Origin: Planktothrix sp. FACHB-1365
GTDB taxonomy: Bacteria; Cyanobacteriota; Cyanobacteriia; Cyanobacteriales; Microcoleaceae
Reading direction: 5' to 3'
Length of the DNA: 64,000 bases
Assembly (NCBI RefSeq): GCF_014697575.1
Contig: NZ_JACJSC010000012.1
Location: 62,001-126,000 of the forward strand
Shown one piece after another: positions 55,333 through 63,537 of the stretch. The position numbers and the translations under genes were made by a program. Within the stretch, counting starts at the first letter, position 1. The number at the start of each line of letters is the position of its first letter. The notes under the pieces were generated by a model. The model worked only from the letters and a program-made list of their open reading frames with translations. It did not search any database and was not told the origin of the DNA.

Positions 55333-55434
55333 CTATAGCATTTCCAGATTACTTGTAAATTATGAGATACAAGGGTAATCGATTTTTTAAATACGAAATA
55401 CAGAGAATTTACAAGTCAGATCAGATTGCTATAG
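55333..55434. mobile_element. MITE-like element with imperfect terminal inverted repeats
   Basis: A 102-base stretch begins CTATAGCATTTCCAGATTAC and ends with its imperfect complement, ...GTCAGATCAGATTGCTATAG. About 22 of 30 terminal bases can pair, and TA stands at both tips, as in IS630/Tc1-type MITEs. There is no coding capacity. A similar end, GATTGCTATA, occurs near 52725. Confidence 0.5.
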
Positions 55435-55487
55435 TTTCCCCTTTTTAACTTATTTACTAATCTGGCAAATGCCAGGAGGCTTTAATT

Positions 55488-55889
55488 ATGGCTATTTCTC
55501 TACAAGAACAAATGACTGCAACCTTTGATTCTGAATCCTTAGTTCAACGCTTACGCGAAGACAAAAAAACCATAGCAGAACAAGTTCAAGAACAAGGTTT
55601 TAATTTTGGGGTTAAATCGGCGAGTAGTTTATCTTATCAAGAATTTCACCGCATTGCAAATCTGAATGTTGCCGGGATTAATATTGACTCAGACGCATTT
55701 GCCGAATTGTGGGATTTTTTAGATCATCACCACTATCAAAATCCAAATCGTTTAGAATCGGGTGAATTGAGTCATTTATTACCCGATGATGAGCAAAATA
55801 AATTAACATTTGTTAAAAGTTGGATGGCAGGAGTTTTATCGGTTTGGCATGAAATTAAAAATAAAGTTGATAGTGAAGATGAAGAATAA
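55488..55889 (+). CDS. Truncated paralogue of the RHH protein (C-terminal domain only)
   Basis: The 133 residues align with residues 37-171 of the preceding RHH protein (EQGFNFGVKSASSLSYQEFH; FVKSWMAGVLSVWHEIKNKV). Its start matches the internal ATG of that gene, with the same AGGAGG at eight bases. Just upstream, nine more codons still read like the end of the RHH domain (SGKCQEALI), then an in-frame TAA stops the homology. The gene therefore lost its DNA-binding part but kept the short-form start, and its reading frame is intact. Confidence 0.72.
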   Translation: MAISLQEQMTATFDSESLVQRLREDKKTIAEQVQEQGFNFGVKSASSLSYQEFHRIANLNVAGINIDSDAFAELWDFLDHHHYQNPNRLESGELSHLLPDDEQNKLTFVKSWMAGVLSVWHEIKNKVDSEDEE

Positions 55890-55911
55890 TTGACTGCTAA
55901 ATTTTCTATTT

Positions 55912-56034
55912 GTAGTGAGTCCTTTAGGACTTTTGTAGTGAGTTCTTTAGGACTCTAAGAAAGCCCTGAAGGGCTTACTACGGTGTAGTGAGTCCTTTAG
56001 GACTCTAAGAAAGCCCTGAAGGGCTTACTACGGT
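55912..56034. repeat. Second palindromic array (two full units and one half)
   Basis: Units beginning GTAGTGAG at 55935 and 55985 repeat the 52-bp sequence seen before recR (here 50 bases apart), preceded by a half unit (55912-55934) that has only the first hairpin. Orientation is the same as the first array. The following 14 bases, TCGATTAATTGAGC, also occur in the recR gene 3' of the first array. Confidence 0.9.
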
Positions 56035-56075
56035 TCGATTAATTGAGCGATCGCTACATCCGGCGGAATGATTGA

Positions 56076-57386
56076 TTATAGTTGCCCATTTTCCACAATA
56101 TATTCTGCTATTTTATGGACTGAGGTACTAATTTGGGGAACGTTAGCCGTGTTATTATCAATAGCAGTAATAATATACTTTTCCCCATTAATTTGAGCCG
56201 CAACGGTTGTCCCAATCACCCTAGAATTTTGACCCGTTTTTTCTCCTAACCATTGAGTTTTTGGTAATCCTTGTAAACCTGCATAACCAATTACCCGATC
56301 ATATTGACGATTTAACGCATCAATTAAGACTTGAGAAGAGGGATGTTCATAATTATAAACCTCTACCATCATTTCCGTGAGTTCATTACTGGTTAATCGA
56401 TTTCGTCCTTTCCCCGGTCGCCAAGGCATAATATGATCTCCCATTAATTTAAAATTAACTTTCGTGAATTTATAGCCTTCTGCTTCTAAAAATTTATTAA
56501 TATAATCTGAACCTAAATAATCAATTAATTGGTTTGTTGCAATATTACTACTGTGATCAATCATAACTCCCATTAACTCTTTTAAAGAGTAAGATTGACG
56601 AGCTCGAATAGATGAAGCATCTTCTGTAAAGTTTCCTCCCGCAACTAGAATTTTTTGATCTAAACTAATTTTTTCCTCGGCTGTTTTATGTAAAAGCGCG
56701 ATCGCAACGGGAACTTTAATTAAACTAGCGGGACTTGCTGGAGGTTCATTTCCCCGTAAATTAACGCAGTCTCGTTTTAAGGTACAAACCGTCAGCATGG
56801 CTTGACGAGTTAACCCGCTTTCTTGACGAATTTGTTCTAATATTTTTGCCCGTGCATCTAATAATTTATCGGTGATTTTAGATAAGCTAGATTCGTATTC
56901 TTTAATTTTGTTAGAAGTTTGACCTGCTAATAAAGAATGGGGGGGAATTTCTTGTAAATTATTAATTGCTTTTTCCCACAGATCTTGTACTTGTTTTCGC
57001 TGTTGAGGAGAAGGATCATTAGGATTAGCAACTTTTTGAGCTTGGGTTGCTAAACGAATTGCTTGTTTCCAACTATCTTCAGCCCGTTCTTCAACTAAGA
57101 TTTGAACTTCAACGGTTTTTAGTTTTTGTAATAATATTTCATTGGGTTCAAATTCCAAGGGGTCAGCAAATAAAGAGTTAAAAAAGTTGGGTTCGGGTCG
57201 ATCTTTGGGGGGTGTTTCTAACTCTTGAATTAAGCGATCTCGCAATACAATTAATTCTTTTAAGGAACGAGCCCCATACAATTCTGAAGCGGTTCCCAAT
57301 GAAGGGAGTGCTTGAGTCAGTCCCAGACCCACAATCAGTGTCATACTACCTGTTACTGTTATAGCCCAACGCCAGACTTGACGCAT
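56076..57386 (-). CDS. Serine hydrolase of beta-lactamase/PBP fold
   Basis: The 436-residue protein from MRQVWRWAITV has a signal/anchor helix (about 8-27), a helical linker (about 40-185) and a class A-type domain with SxxK in SPASLIKVPVA, SSN in MIDHSSNIAT (in place of SDN) and KTG in WLGEKTGQNS. It is probably periplasmic and may act on beta-lactams or peptidoglycan peptides; the long linker argues against a plain beta-lactamase. GAGGAG lies seven bases before the chosen ATG, and that region is complementary to the Yfr1 core. Confidence 0.82.
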   Translation of the reverse strand: MRQVWRWAITVTGSMTLIVGLGLTQALPSLGTASELYGARSLKELIVLRDRLIQELETPPKDRPEPNFFNSLFADPLEFEPNEILLQKLKTVEVQILVEERAEDSWKQAIRLATQAQKVANPNDPSPQQRKQVQDLWEKAINNLQEIPPHSLLAGQTSNKIKEYESSLSKITDKLLDARAKILEQIRQESGLTRQAMLTVCTLKRDCVNLRGNEPPASPASLIKVPVAIALLHKTAEEKISLDQKILVAGGNFTEDASSIRARQSYSLKELMGVMIDHSSNIATNQLIDYLGSDYINKFLEAEGYKFTKVNFKLMGDHIMPWRPGKGRNRLTSNELTEMMVEVYNYEHPSSQVLIDALNRQYDRVIGYAGLQGLPKTQWLGEKTGQNSRVIGTTVAAQINGEKYIITAIDNNTANVPQISTSVHKIAEYIVENGQL

Positions 57387-57392
57387 TCTTAA

Positions 57393-57403
57393 ACTCCTCA
57401 CAC
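57393..57403 (-). promoter_or_regulatory. Predicted Yfr1 small-RNA pairing site over the ribosome site
   Basis: The mRNA strand reads GTGTGAGGAGT, which includes the Shine-Dalgarno sequence and is the exact 11-base complement of ACUCCUCACAC, the ultraconserved unpaired element of cyanobacterial Yfr1. Yfr1 itself is not encoded here: the plus strand shows no flanking stems or terminator. Confidence 0.4.
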
Positions 57404-57592
57404 ACAAGCTTCATTGGTTTACAGACGGTTTAGATAACATCTCGACCTCAGCAAAGACCTCTCTTTGCCCAGTTTCTTAAACAGATGAGATCCGAATTTA
57501 GATTACCATGATTATTATCAAAATTAAATCCTTAGAGCCATGAGTTAAATGAGTTGAGAACATTATTTCAGAAATCGACAAAAGCTTAAATC

Positions 57593-57809
57593 ATGGTAAA
57601 GACTCAACTTCCCAATGGCCACCGAACCTACCCTTGGCTACAAATCTTAGAGTTGATGAAAGAAAGATCCATTAGGTTTCATGGAGAACGGATGCAGAAT
57701 TTATAGTCAGGTTATTATAGAAATTAGAAATAAAGCGACTCAGCATCAAGCGATCGCTAATATTATTACAGCTTTGGAAAATTTTAATCTCGTTACAAAG
57801 GAATGTTGA
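57593..57809 (+). pseudogene. Possible frameshifted small gene
   Basis: Two short overlapping frames follow each other: 57593-57706 (MVKTQLPNGHRTYPWLQILE..., 37 codons) and 57681-57809 (MENGCRIYSQVIIEIRNKAT..., 42 codons), related by a +1 shift. Together they would make about 70 residues of plausible composition. Neither has a good ribosome site. The second overlaps the start of the folate gene by seven bases (ATGTTGA). Family unknown; coding is uncertain. Confidence 0.25.
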
Positions 57810-58369
57810 ATCAAACTAAACCAGAATTAAGACGTTTACTGATTAAACAACGTCGTTCGCTATTAAAAAAAGACTGGAAAGAAAAAAGTGATCAGTTGTG
57901 CCAAAATTTAAAAAAATATTCACTTTTTCAACAATCCAAAACTATTTTATCTTATTTCAGTTTTCGTCAAGAACCTGATTTAAGTTTATTATGGAGTAAC
58001 ACGACTAAAATATGGGGATTTCCCCGTTGTGTTGAACAATCTTTAACGTGGCATTGTTGGCAACCTGGAGATGTTTATGAGATTAATCGTTATGGTATTC
58101 TTGAACCTAATATTAACTTACCCCAACTTAAACCAGGTGAAGTTGACTTGATCTTAGTTCCATCCGTTGCTTGTGACACTCAAGGATATCGGTTAGGATA
58201 CGGAGGGGGATTTTATGATCGAATGTTGAGTTTACCCGAATGGAATTCTATTCCGACCATTGGAATTATTTTTGATTTTGCTTATCTTCCTCAATTACCG
58301 ATTGATGCTTGGGATAAACCGTTAAATGCAGTTTGTACAGAATCTAATTTTTTCGATTTAAGAGTTTAA
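57803..58369 (+). CDS. 5-formyltetrahydrofolate cyclo-ligase
   Basis: A 188-residue enzyme that converts 5-formyl-THF to methenyl-THF with ATP. It has the N-terminal basic segment KQRRSLLKKDW, then DLILVPSVACDTQGYRLGYG followed by GGFYDRML, the phosphate- and folate-binding signature of the family. AAAGGA lies four bases before the ATG. The ABC permease gene starts one base after its stop. Confidence 0.92.
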   Translation: MLNQTKPELRRLLIKQRRSLLKKDWKEKSDQLCQNLKKYSLFQQSKTILSYFSFRQEPDLSLLWSNTTKIWGFPRCVEQSLTWHCWQPGDVYEINRYGILEPNINLPQLKPGEVDLILVPSVACDTQGYRLGYGGGFYDRMLSLPEWNSIPTIGIIFDFAYLPQLPIDAWDKPLNAVCTESNFFDLRV

Positions 58370-58370
58370 A

Positions 58371-59225
58371 ATGATTGATCAACTACCTAAATTTAACCTC
58401 AATAATAAAACCTTAAAAACAGTTATTATTTATATTATTTTGGGAATAATTGCTGTTTTAATGTTATTCCCTTTGGTTTGGTTAGTGAGTACAGCCTTTA
58501 AATCTCCCAGTGAGAATATCTTTCAATTTCCCCCGCAATTAATTCCCAGTCAACCGACATTTCAGAATTTTATTACCGTCTGGAAAACAAACCCTTTTGG
58601 TCGATATTTATTCAATAGTCTAATTGTGGCTACCTTAACAGTGAGTTTAAATTTATTATTTTGTTCCTTAGCCGCTTATCCCTTAGCCAGATTAAACTTT
58701 AAAGGTAGAGATGGAATTTTTACGGCTATTATTGCCACAATTATGATTCCCTTTCAAATTGTGATGATTCCGTTATATGTGTTAACGGTGCAGTTAGAAT
58801 TAAGGAATACTTATTTAGGAATTATTTTCCCTAGTATTGCTTCTGCCTTTGGAATTTTTCTCTTAAGACAAGCGTTTCAAAGCGTTCCTAAAGAACTAGA
58901 AGAAGCCGCGAGAATTGATGGGTGTTCAGAATTAGGAATTTGGTGGAATGTGATGATTCCGGCTGTTAAACCTGCTTTAATTACCTTAGCAATTTTTGTC
59001 TTTATTGGGTCTTGGAGTGACTTTCTCTGGCCGTTATTAATATTAGACCAACCCGATTATTATACCATGCCGTTAGGAGTAGCAACTTTAGCCGGAACAT
59101 TTTCCTTAGACTGGCGATTAATTGCGGCGGGTTCGGTGATTTCCATTGCACCTGTTTTGCTATTATTTTTAATTGTACAACGCTATATTGTGCCAACAGA
59201 TGCGGGGTCAGGGGTAAAAGGATAA
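58371..59225 (+). CDS. Carbohydrate ABC transporter permease (MalG type)
   Basis: The 284-residue protein has six membrane segments and the EAA loop ELEEAARIDGCSELGIWWNV (about 179-198), placing it in the MalG/UgpE family of inner subunits for sugar import. No partner permease, binding protein or ATPase gene is within this window, so it is an orphan subunit, as is frequent in cyanobacteria. Its start is coupled to the folate gene, and its end converges on pgpH. Confidence 0.88.
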   Translation: MIDQLPKFNLNNKTLKTVIIYIILGIIAVLMLFPLVWLVSTAFKSPSENIFQFPPQLIPSQPTFQNFITVWKTNPFGRYLFNSLIVATLTVSLNLLFCSLAAYPLARLNFKGRDGIFTAIIATIMIPFQIVMIPLYVLTVQLELRNTYLGIIFPSIASAFGIFLLRQAFQSVPKELEEAARIDGCSELGIWWNVMIPAVKPALITLAIFVFIGSWSDFLWPLLILDQPDYYTMPLGVATLAGTFSLDWRLIAAGSVISIAPVLLLFLIVQRYIVPTDAGSGVKG

Positions 59226-59232
59226 TATGATA

Positions 59233-61722
59233 TTATCGACAAGTTAATGTGGCTTTAGGATAAGCAATCCGTTTGTGATTCACTTGTTCCCAAACCCGGA
59301 CAAAAACCTCGGCAATTTTACTCATTTCTTCCCGCGTTAAACCCGAATCAATTAATTGATTATCTTGCCATCGAGCTTTTAAAATTTTATTCACCATATT
59401 TAACGCTTCTTCATGGGTGGCATCTTTAAGCGATCGCAAAGCAGCCTCACAAGAATCTGCTAACATGACAATACCCGTTTCCCTCGATTGGGGAATGGGC
59501 CCATCATAGCGAAACTCCGCTTCATTCACGACTAACCGAGGATTTTCTTTAGCTTGTTGTTGCGCTTGATAATAAAAATAAGCAATCTGCATATTACCTT
59601 GATGTTCAGGAATAAACGCTTGAATTGCTTTGGGTAAACGATATTTTTTCGCCATAACTAACCCTTCGCTGACGTGTTTTTTAATAATTTGGGTACTTTC
59701 CCAAGGGTCATTAATCCTATCATGTTTATTCGGCCCCCCCATTTGATTTTCTATAAATCCTAACGGGTCGTGCATTTTTCCAATATCATGATAAAGAGTT
59801 CCTGTTCTAACTAATTCCACATTACAGCCTAATTCTTGTGCTGCTGCTTCTGCTAAATTAGCCACAAACATAGTATGTTGAAACGTTCCCGGTGCTTCTG
59901 TCGCTAATCGTTTTAATAACGGTCGATTGGGGTTTGCTAATTCGGCTAATCGAATCGGAGTAATTAAATCAAATAAATGTTCTAAATAGGGACTCAAACC
60001 CAAGGCAACAATACTCCACGCAATCCCTTCTAACACTTGTAACCCCACAATTTTAAGCAACACATACCAAATTGAGCCCGCCGTTGCACTTGCCATTAAA
60101 TTTAGAATTAAATACACTGCACCTTGAGCCGCACCAACGCCTAATCCCAATAACGCTAACTCTTCTCGACAGCGAGATTGTCCCGCTAACAAACTGCCCA
60201 CCAGTCCCCCCGCCGCACTCGCCAGTAAATGGACGTTATCAATTTCCATCCCAATCGGTAACAAAACTGAAAGCAAACCCACCACGGTAGCACCCACAGC
60301 AGACCCATAAAAACTACCCACTAATAACCCCACTGCGGGTAAATTAATCAGGGGTAATTTTAATAAAATAATAATCGGCGTACTTAACGTTAACAGTAAT
60401 AATAACAATCGATCTCGACGACGTAAACCCCGATGAAATTTCCATTCAACGACTAAAACCAGTCCCACTCCAGCACTCACTAATCCCACCAAACTCATTA
60501 ATCCTTTCGAGTTAATTCCCCGTTCACTTAAACCAAAATAATCCAGGAGAACAAAATCCTGTTGAGTAATTTTTTCTCCTCTAAGAACAATGATCTCCCC
60601 TTTATTAATATTCACCGTCACCGTTTCAATTTTTTGGGCAACTAACTCCGCTCGATGACGAGTAGCTAGAGGATCTTTCACCAAATTTGCTTTTAAAACT
60701 TCAGTCAATAAATGGGTCGCAAACAATTGACTTTCTGAAGGAATCGTATTTTTGACTTGAATCTCAATCGCTTGTCTAAGAATTTCATCGGGTAAGCCGG
60801 GAGCGATGCCTTGAGACAACATTTCCTGAGTAATTTTATGAATTCCCGTTTGAGTTTGCAACCAAGTCGTATCAGGCCATTCAAAAAACGATTCCGTGTA
60901 GAAAATTTCTTGATCAATTAACCCGTCTTGAGAAAACGCATTTAACGCTTTTGCATAACGCCAACGAGCTTGTGTAATGTCAGAGACCAATTGCGAAAAT
61001 TCAATGGGAGTCGTTCGACGACGATAAGCTTTTAATTGAATTAAGGTTTGTTGTCGAATAGCTTCTAAAGTTGCTTGTTGCCAATCTGCAAATTTTGTAG
61101 CCGTCTTTTTATTAGGAATTTTAGGCTGAATTGTCGGAGGAATTTGTACGCTCACTTGTTCAACTTGGGCCAATAAATCCTGCCATTCTCGTTCTGGACA
61201 GCGCCTTAAATAACGTTGAACTTCAGTCGATAAAATCCCTTTATCCACAAAAGGAAAGGGTTGGGAAATATTTCGGATATAGGTTCCCTGTTCCAATACC
61301 TTGTGAATCCTTTGATTAATTTCTTGATTAATAGATACATCAATTACTAATACCGGAATCGCGCCAATTTCTGCGGCTTTGCGCTTCTCATCGGTTGTTT
61401 TAATATCGGGAACACTGGCATCCCAAGGCGCCTGAATGGTTTCCGGTGCAACCCGACCCACATCGAGTTTGGGCTGGTTGTAAAACCGTACTCCCATAAC
61501 ACTGGTTAAGGAAACAACGGCCACCAGGAAAAACGTGGAACTACTCACCGAACCCGGATTTTTGTTAACGTTTCTCCGTTGGCGTCGGGGCCAGGAGGGA
61601 GTCGTATAACTGCGGAGGGAAGGGGGTATTTCTGAAGGCTTGACAGAAGACAAGGGAGGATGAGCGCGGCTACAAAGCCGTTCAATCTGTTGCGTCAGAG
61701 CATGGAGCGTATTCATCTGCAT
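59233..61722 (-). CDS. pgpH: PgpH-type 7TMR-HD phosphodiesterase (c-di-AMP)
   Basis: An 829-residue membrane protein: an N-terminal helix (about 63-80), a large extracytoplasmic 7TMR-HDED domain (about 85-400), seven membrane helices (about 405-600) and a cytosolic HD domain with LYHDIGKMHDP (His645-Asp646), KHDRINDP and IPEHQG. This layout is that of PgpH, which cleaves c-di-AMP in Listeria and is the common c-di-AMP hydrolase type of cyanobacteria. All HD metal ligands that I can check are present. It is convergent with the ABC permease. Confidence 0.87.
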   Translation of the reverse strand: MQMNTLHALTQQIERLCSRAHPPLSSVKPSEIPPSLRSYTTPSWPRRQRRNVNKNPGSVSSSTFFLVAVVSLTSVMGVRFYNQPKLDVGRVAPETIQAPWDASVPDIKTTDEKRKAAEIGAIPVLVIDVSINQEINQRIHKVLEQGTYIRNISQPFPFVDKGILSTEVQRYLRRCPEREWQDLLAQVEQVSVQIPPTIQPKIPNKKTATKFADWQQATLEAIRQQTLIQLKAYRRRTTPIEFSQLVSDITQARWRYAKALNAFSQDGLIDQEIFYTESFFEWPDTTWLQTQTGIHKITQEMLSQGIAPGLPDEILRQAIEIQVKNTIPSESQLFATHLLTEVLKANLVKDPLATRHRAELVAQKIETVTVNINKGEIIVLRGEKITQQDFVLLDYFGLSERGINSKGLMSLVGLVSAGVGLVLVVEWKFHRGLRRRDRLLLLLLTLSTPIIILLKLPLINLPAVGLLVGSFYGSAVGATVVGLLSVLLPIGMEIDNVHLLASAAGGLVGSLLAGQSRCREELALLGLGVGAAQGAVYLILNLMASATAGSIWYVLLKIVGLQVLEGIAWSIVALGLSPYLEHLFDLITPIRLAELANPNRPLLKRLATEAPGTFQHTMFVANLAEAAAQELGCNVELVRTGTLYHDIGKMHDPLGFIENQMGGPNKHDRINDPWESTQIIKKHVSEGLVMAKKYRLPKAIQAFIPEHQGNMQIAYFYYQAQQQAKENPRLVVNEAEFRYDGPIPQSRETGIVMLADSCEAALRSLKDATHEEALNMVNKILKARWQDNQLIDSGLTREEMSKIAEVFVRVWEQVNHKRIAYPKATLTCR

Positions 61723-61841
61723 TGAAGCTAGATCAAGGGTTTAGCAGCCGTTTCATCTTCATTCTATAGTATTGCTTGAAATTTTTAAGGAACGCTTATT
61801 GTTAGGGGGTTTCAGCACCGATCTCTCCGGCTAAAAATAAT

Positions 61842-62912
61842 TTATTCTTGTATTCTCATCCGGGTTGGGGTTGCTACGGCTGATTGTGTGAAAGTCTTAC
61901 AAGCGGGATGAGAAGGAATGGGATGATACACCCCTGACCAAATCGCGAATAAGTGATGAGCTAACTGTAGCAACTCAGTTTCATAATTGTTGAATTCTAC
62001 AGAATTATTTTCAATCTTTGGGTCAGTTTGGGAAAATAACGGTTTCTCTGAAAAGGCTAAACGCCATCGGGTAGGAATTCCCCTTAAGCCTTGATAGCCA
62101 CCCGATAAGGCACCACTTAGGGTCGCAGTCAGTTCGGGGTGATATCCTGTTTGTAGCGATCGCAAAACCGTTAAAGAATAGTCTTCGGGAGTGGTCAGAA
62201 AACAATAAAAGCTTAGGGCTAAAGCAATCCAGTTTTCAGAATCAAAGTTAGCAGAACTGGCTTTTGTCGTCTGAGTCAATTGACGAACTGCCGTTTCTAA
62301 ACTAGCTCTGTGTTCCAATAAGGTTTGAACTTGTTCTAATTTAGCCGTTAAAGCTGTTTCTGGCTGTAATTGGGGTAAAAGGTTAGGAATCAGCCGATGA
62401 AGGTCTGGGTTAGGTGTGAGCATCTCAGCAATTGCGGTCGCCATCAGCCCTATCCCATCCTGAATCTCGGCCACCCCTTCTAATCCCTTCCAGTCTAACT
62501 GTTGTAACGCCCTCAAATTGTCATGAAAGAACAACCCTAGGGGTAAGCCCAATAAAGCTACTTCACTAGCCGACTTAAACGAAGGTTTGATTTGGGTTTG
62601 TACCCCTCTGCCATAATCAACCGCATCAAAGCCTTGATATTGGATTAAGCTTTGGGTGAGTTGGGAAATTAATTTTCCTGTATTCCCAGATGAAGGAGGA
62701 GATAGTACCCCAGACAAAGGTTTTTGAGGATGTCCAACTCCTGTTTTGAGCAGAGATATCATCGGTTGCAGAGATGGATCATCCTCAAGTTCCATCCCGG
62801 CTTTACCCGGTGAAACGGAGCCATAGGTCAACCAACATTGACCTAATTCATAAGCGAGGACTGCTCCGAGAATCGCCCCCTGAAATTGGCTACATAAGGA
62901 ATCTTGCTTCAT
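61842..62912 (-). CDS. Degenerate ADP-ribosylglycohydrolase-fold protein
   Basis: The 356 residues resemble the all-helical ADP-ribosylglycohydrolase fold: FQGAILGAVLAYELGQ at the start and TATLSGALSGGYQGLRGIPT followed by RW near residue 270. The metal-binding residues are lost: GDALG is AYELG, and the GGDTDT segment is GYHPEL. It is probably not an active hydrolase of the classical kind. It starts 11 bases after the aroQ stop, so it is the last gene of that operon. Confidence 0.65.
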   Translation of the reverse strand: MKQDSLCSQFQGAILGAVLAYELGQCWLTYGSVSPGKAGMELEDDPSLQPMISLLKTGVGHPQKPLSGVLSPPSSGNTGKLISQLTQSLIQYQGFDAVDYGRGVQTQIKPSFKSASEVALLGLPLGLFFHDNLRALQQLDWKGLEGVAEIQDGIGLMATAIAEMLTPNPDLHRLIPNLLPQLQPETALTAKLEQVQTLLEHRASLETAVRQLTQTTKASSANFDSENWIALALSFYCFLTTPEDYSLTVLRSLQTGYHPELTATLSGALSGGYQGLRGIPTRWRLAFSEKPLFSQTDPKIENNSVEFNNYETELLQLAHHLFAIWSGVYHPIPSHPACKTFTQSAVATPTRMRIQE

Positions 62913-62923
62913 GGAACCGATTC

Positions 62924-63370
62924 TCAGGCTTTTTGCCCCTTCAAATGATGAACTAAAGCCTGTAGTCCCAGACGGTAACTTTCTGCGCCAAATCCACTAA
63001 TTTGGCCGATCGCCACTGATGAGATCAAAGAATGATGCCGGAACGCTTCTCGACGGTAAATATTGCTCAGATGTACCTCAACGGTGGGAATTCCCACCCC
63101 TGAAATCGCATCTCGAAGGGCAATGCTTGTGTGAGTATACGCTCCAGCATTAATTAATAAACCTTGGTGTTGCCCGAATGCGGAGTGTATTGCATCCACC
63201 AAAGCACCTTCGTGGTTAGACTGAAGCATCGAAAGTTGAACCTCAAGCAACTGTGCTTCCTGCTCCAACATTCGATTAATTCCGTCTAACGTTGTTTTCC
63301 CGTAGATTTCGGGTTCGCGCTGACCCAACAAATTCAAATTAGGGCCATGCAGTACCAAAAGACTTAGCAA
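62924..63370 (-). CDS. aroQ: Type II 3-dehydroquinate dehydratase AroQ
   Basis: The 148-residue enzyme of the shikimate pathway removes water from 3-dehydroquinate. The family signature is intact: [20 protein letters not shown] with the catalytic Tyr, [17 protein letters not shown], and [18 protein letters not shown] with the catalytic His and Arg. The length is typical. A 45-residue gene lies 29 bp upstream and the ADP-ribosylglycohydrolase-like gene 11 bp downstream. Confidence 0.95.
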   Translation of the reverse strand: MLSLLVLHGPNLNLLGQREPEIYGKTTLDGINRMLEQEAQLLEVQLSMLQSNHEGALVDAIHSAFGQHQGLLINAGAYTHTSIALRDAISGVGIPTVEVHLSNIYRREAFRHHSLISSVAIGQISGFGAESYRLGLQALVHHLKGQKA

Positions 63371-63399
63371 CGGAGTAACCTGATAAAACGTTAAATATA

Positions 63400-63537
63400 C
63401 TACCTTCGACGACGGGGTTCATCTACTGGTACAGGAATTGGCTCCGCTTCCGGTTGAGCGACTGGGCCTAATAAGGCATCAATTAGCTCACGCGCCCATT
63501 CTTTTAGTTTTTCCAGTATTTTCTCAATGTATTCCAT
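63400..63537 (-). CDS. 45-residue protein with amphipathic helix and Arg-rich tail
   Basis: A short frame reads [20 protein letters not shown], continues through [18 protein letters not shown] and ends in EPRRRR. The first half would be an amphipathic helix, the second is Pro-rich and the end strongly basic. GAGGAG lies 11 bases before the ATG. Its place 29 bp before aroQ and its composition argue for a real gene. Function unknown. Confidence 0.6.
   Translation of the reverse strand: MEYIEKILEKLKEWARELIDALLGPVAQPEAEPIPVPVDEPRRRR

Noticed and set aside
57393-57403. A yfr1 gene on the plus strand
   Set aside because: The core motif is present but without flanking stem-loops, promoter or terminator; it is the complement of a Shine-Dalgarno region.
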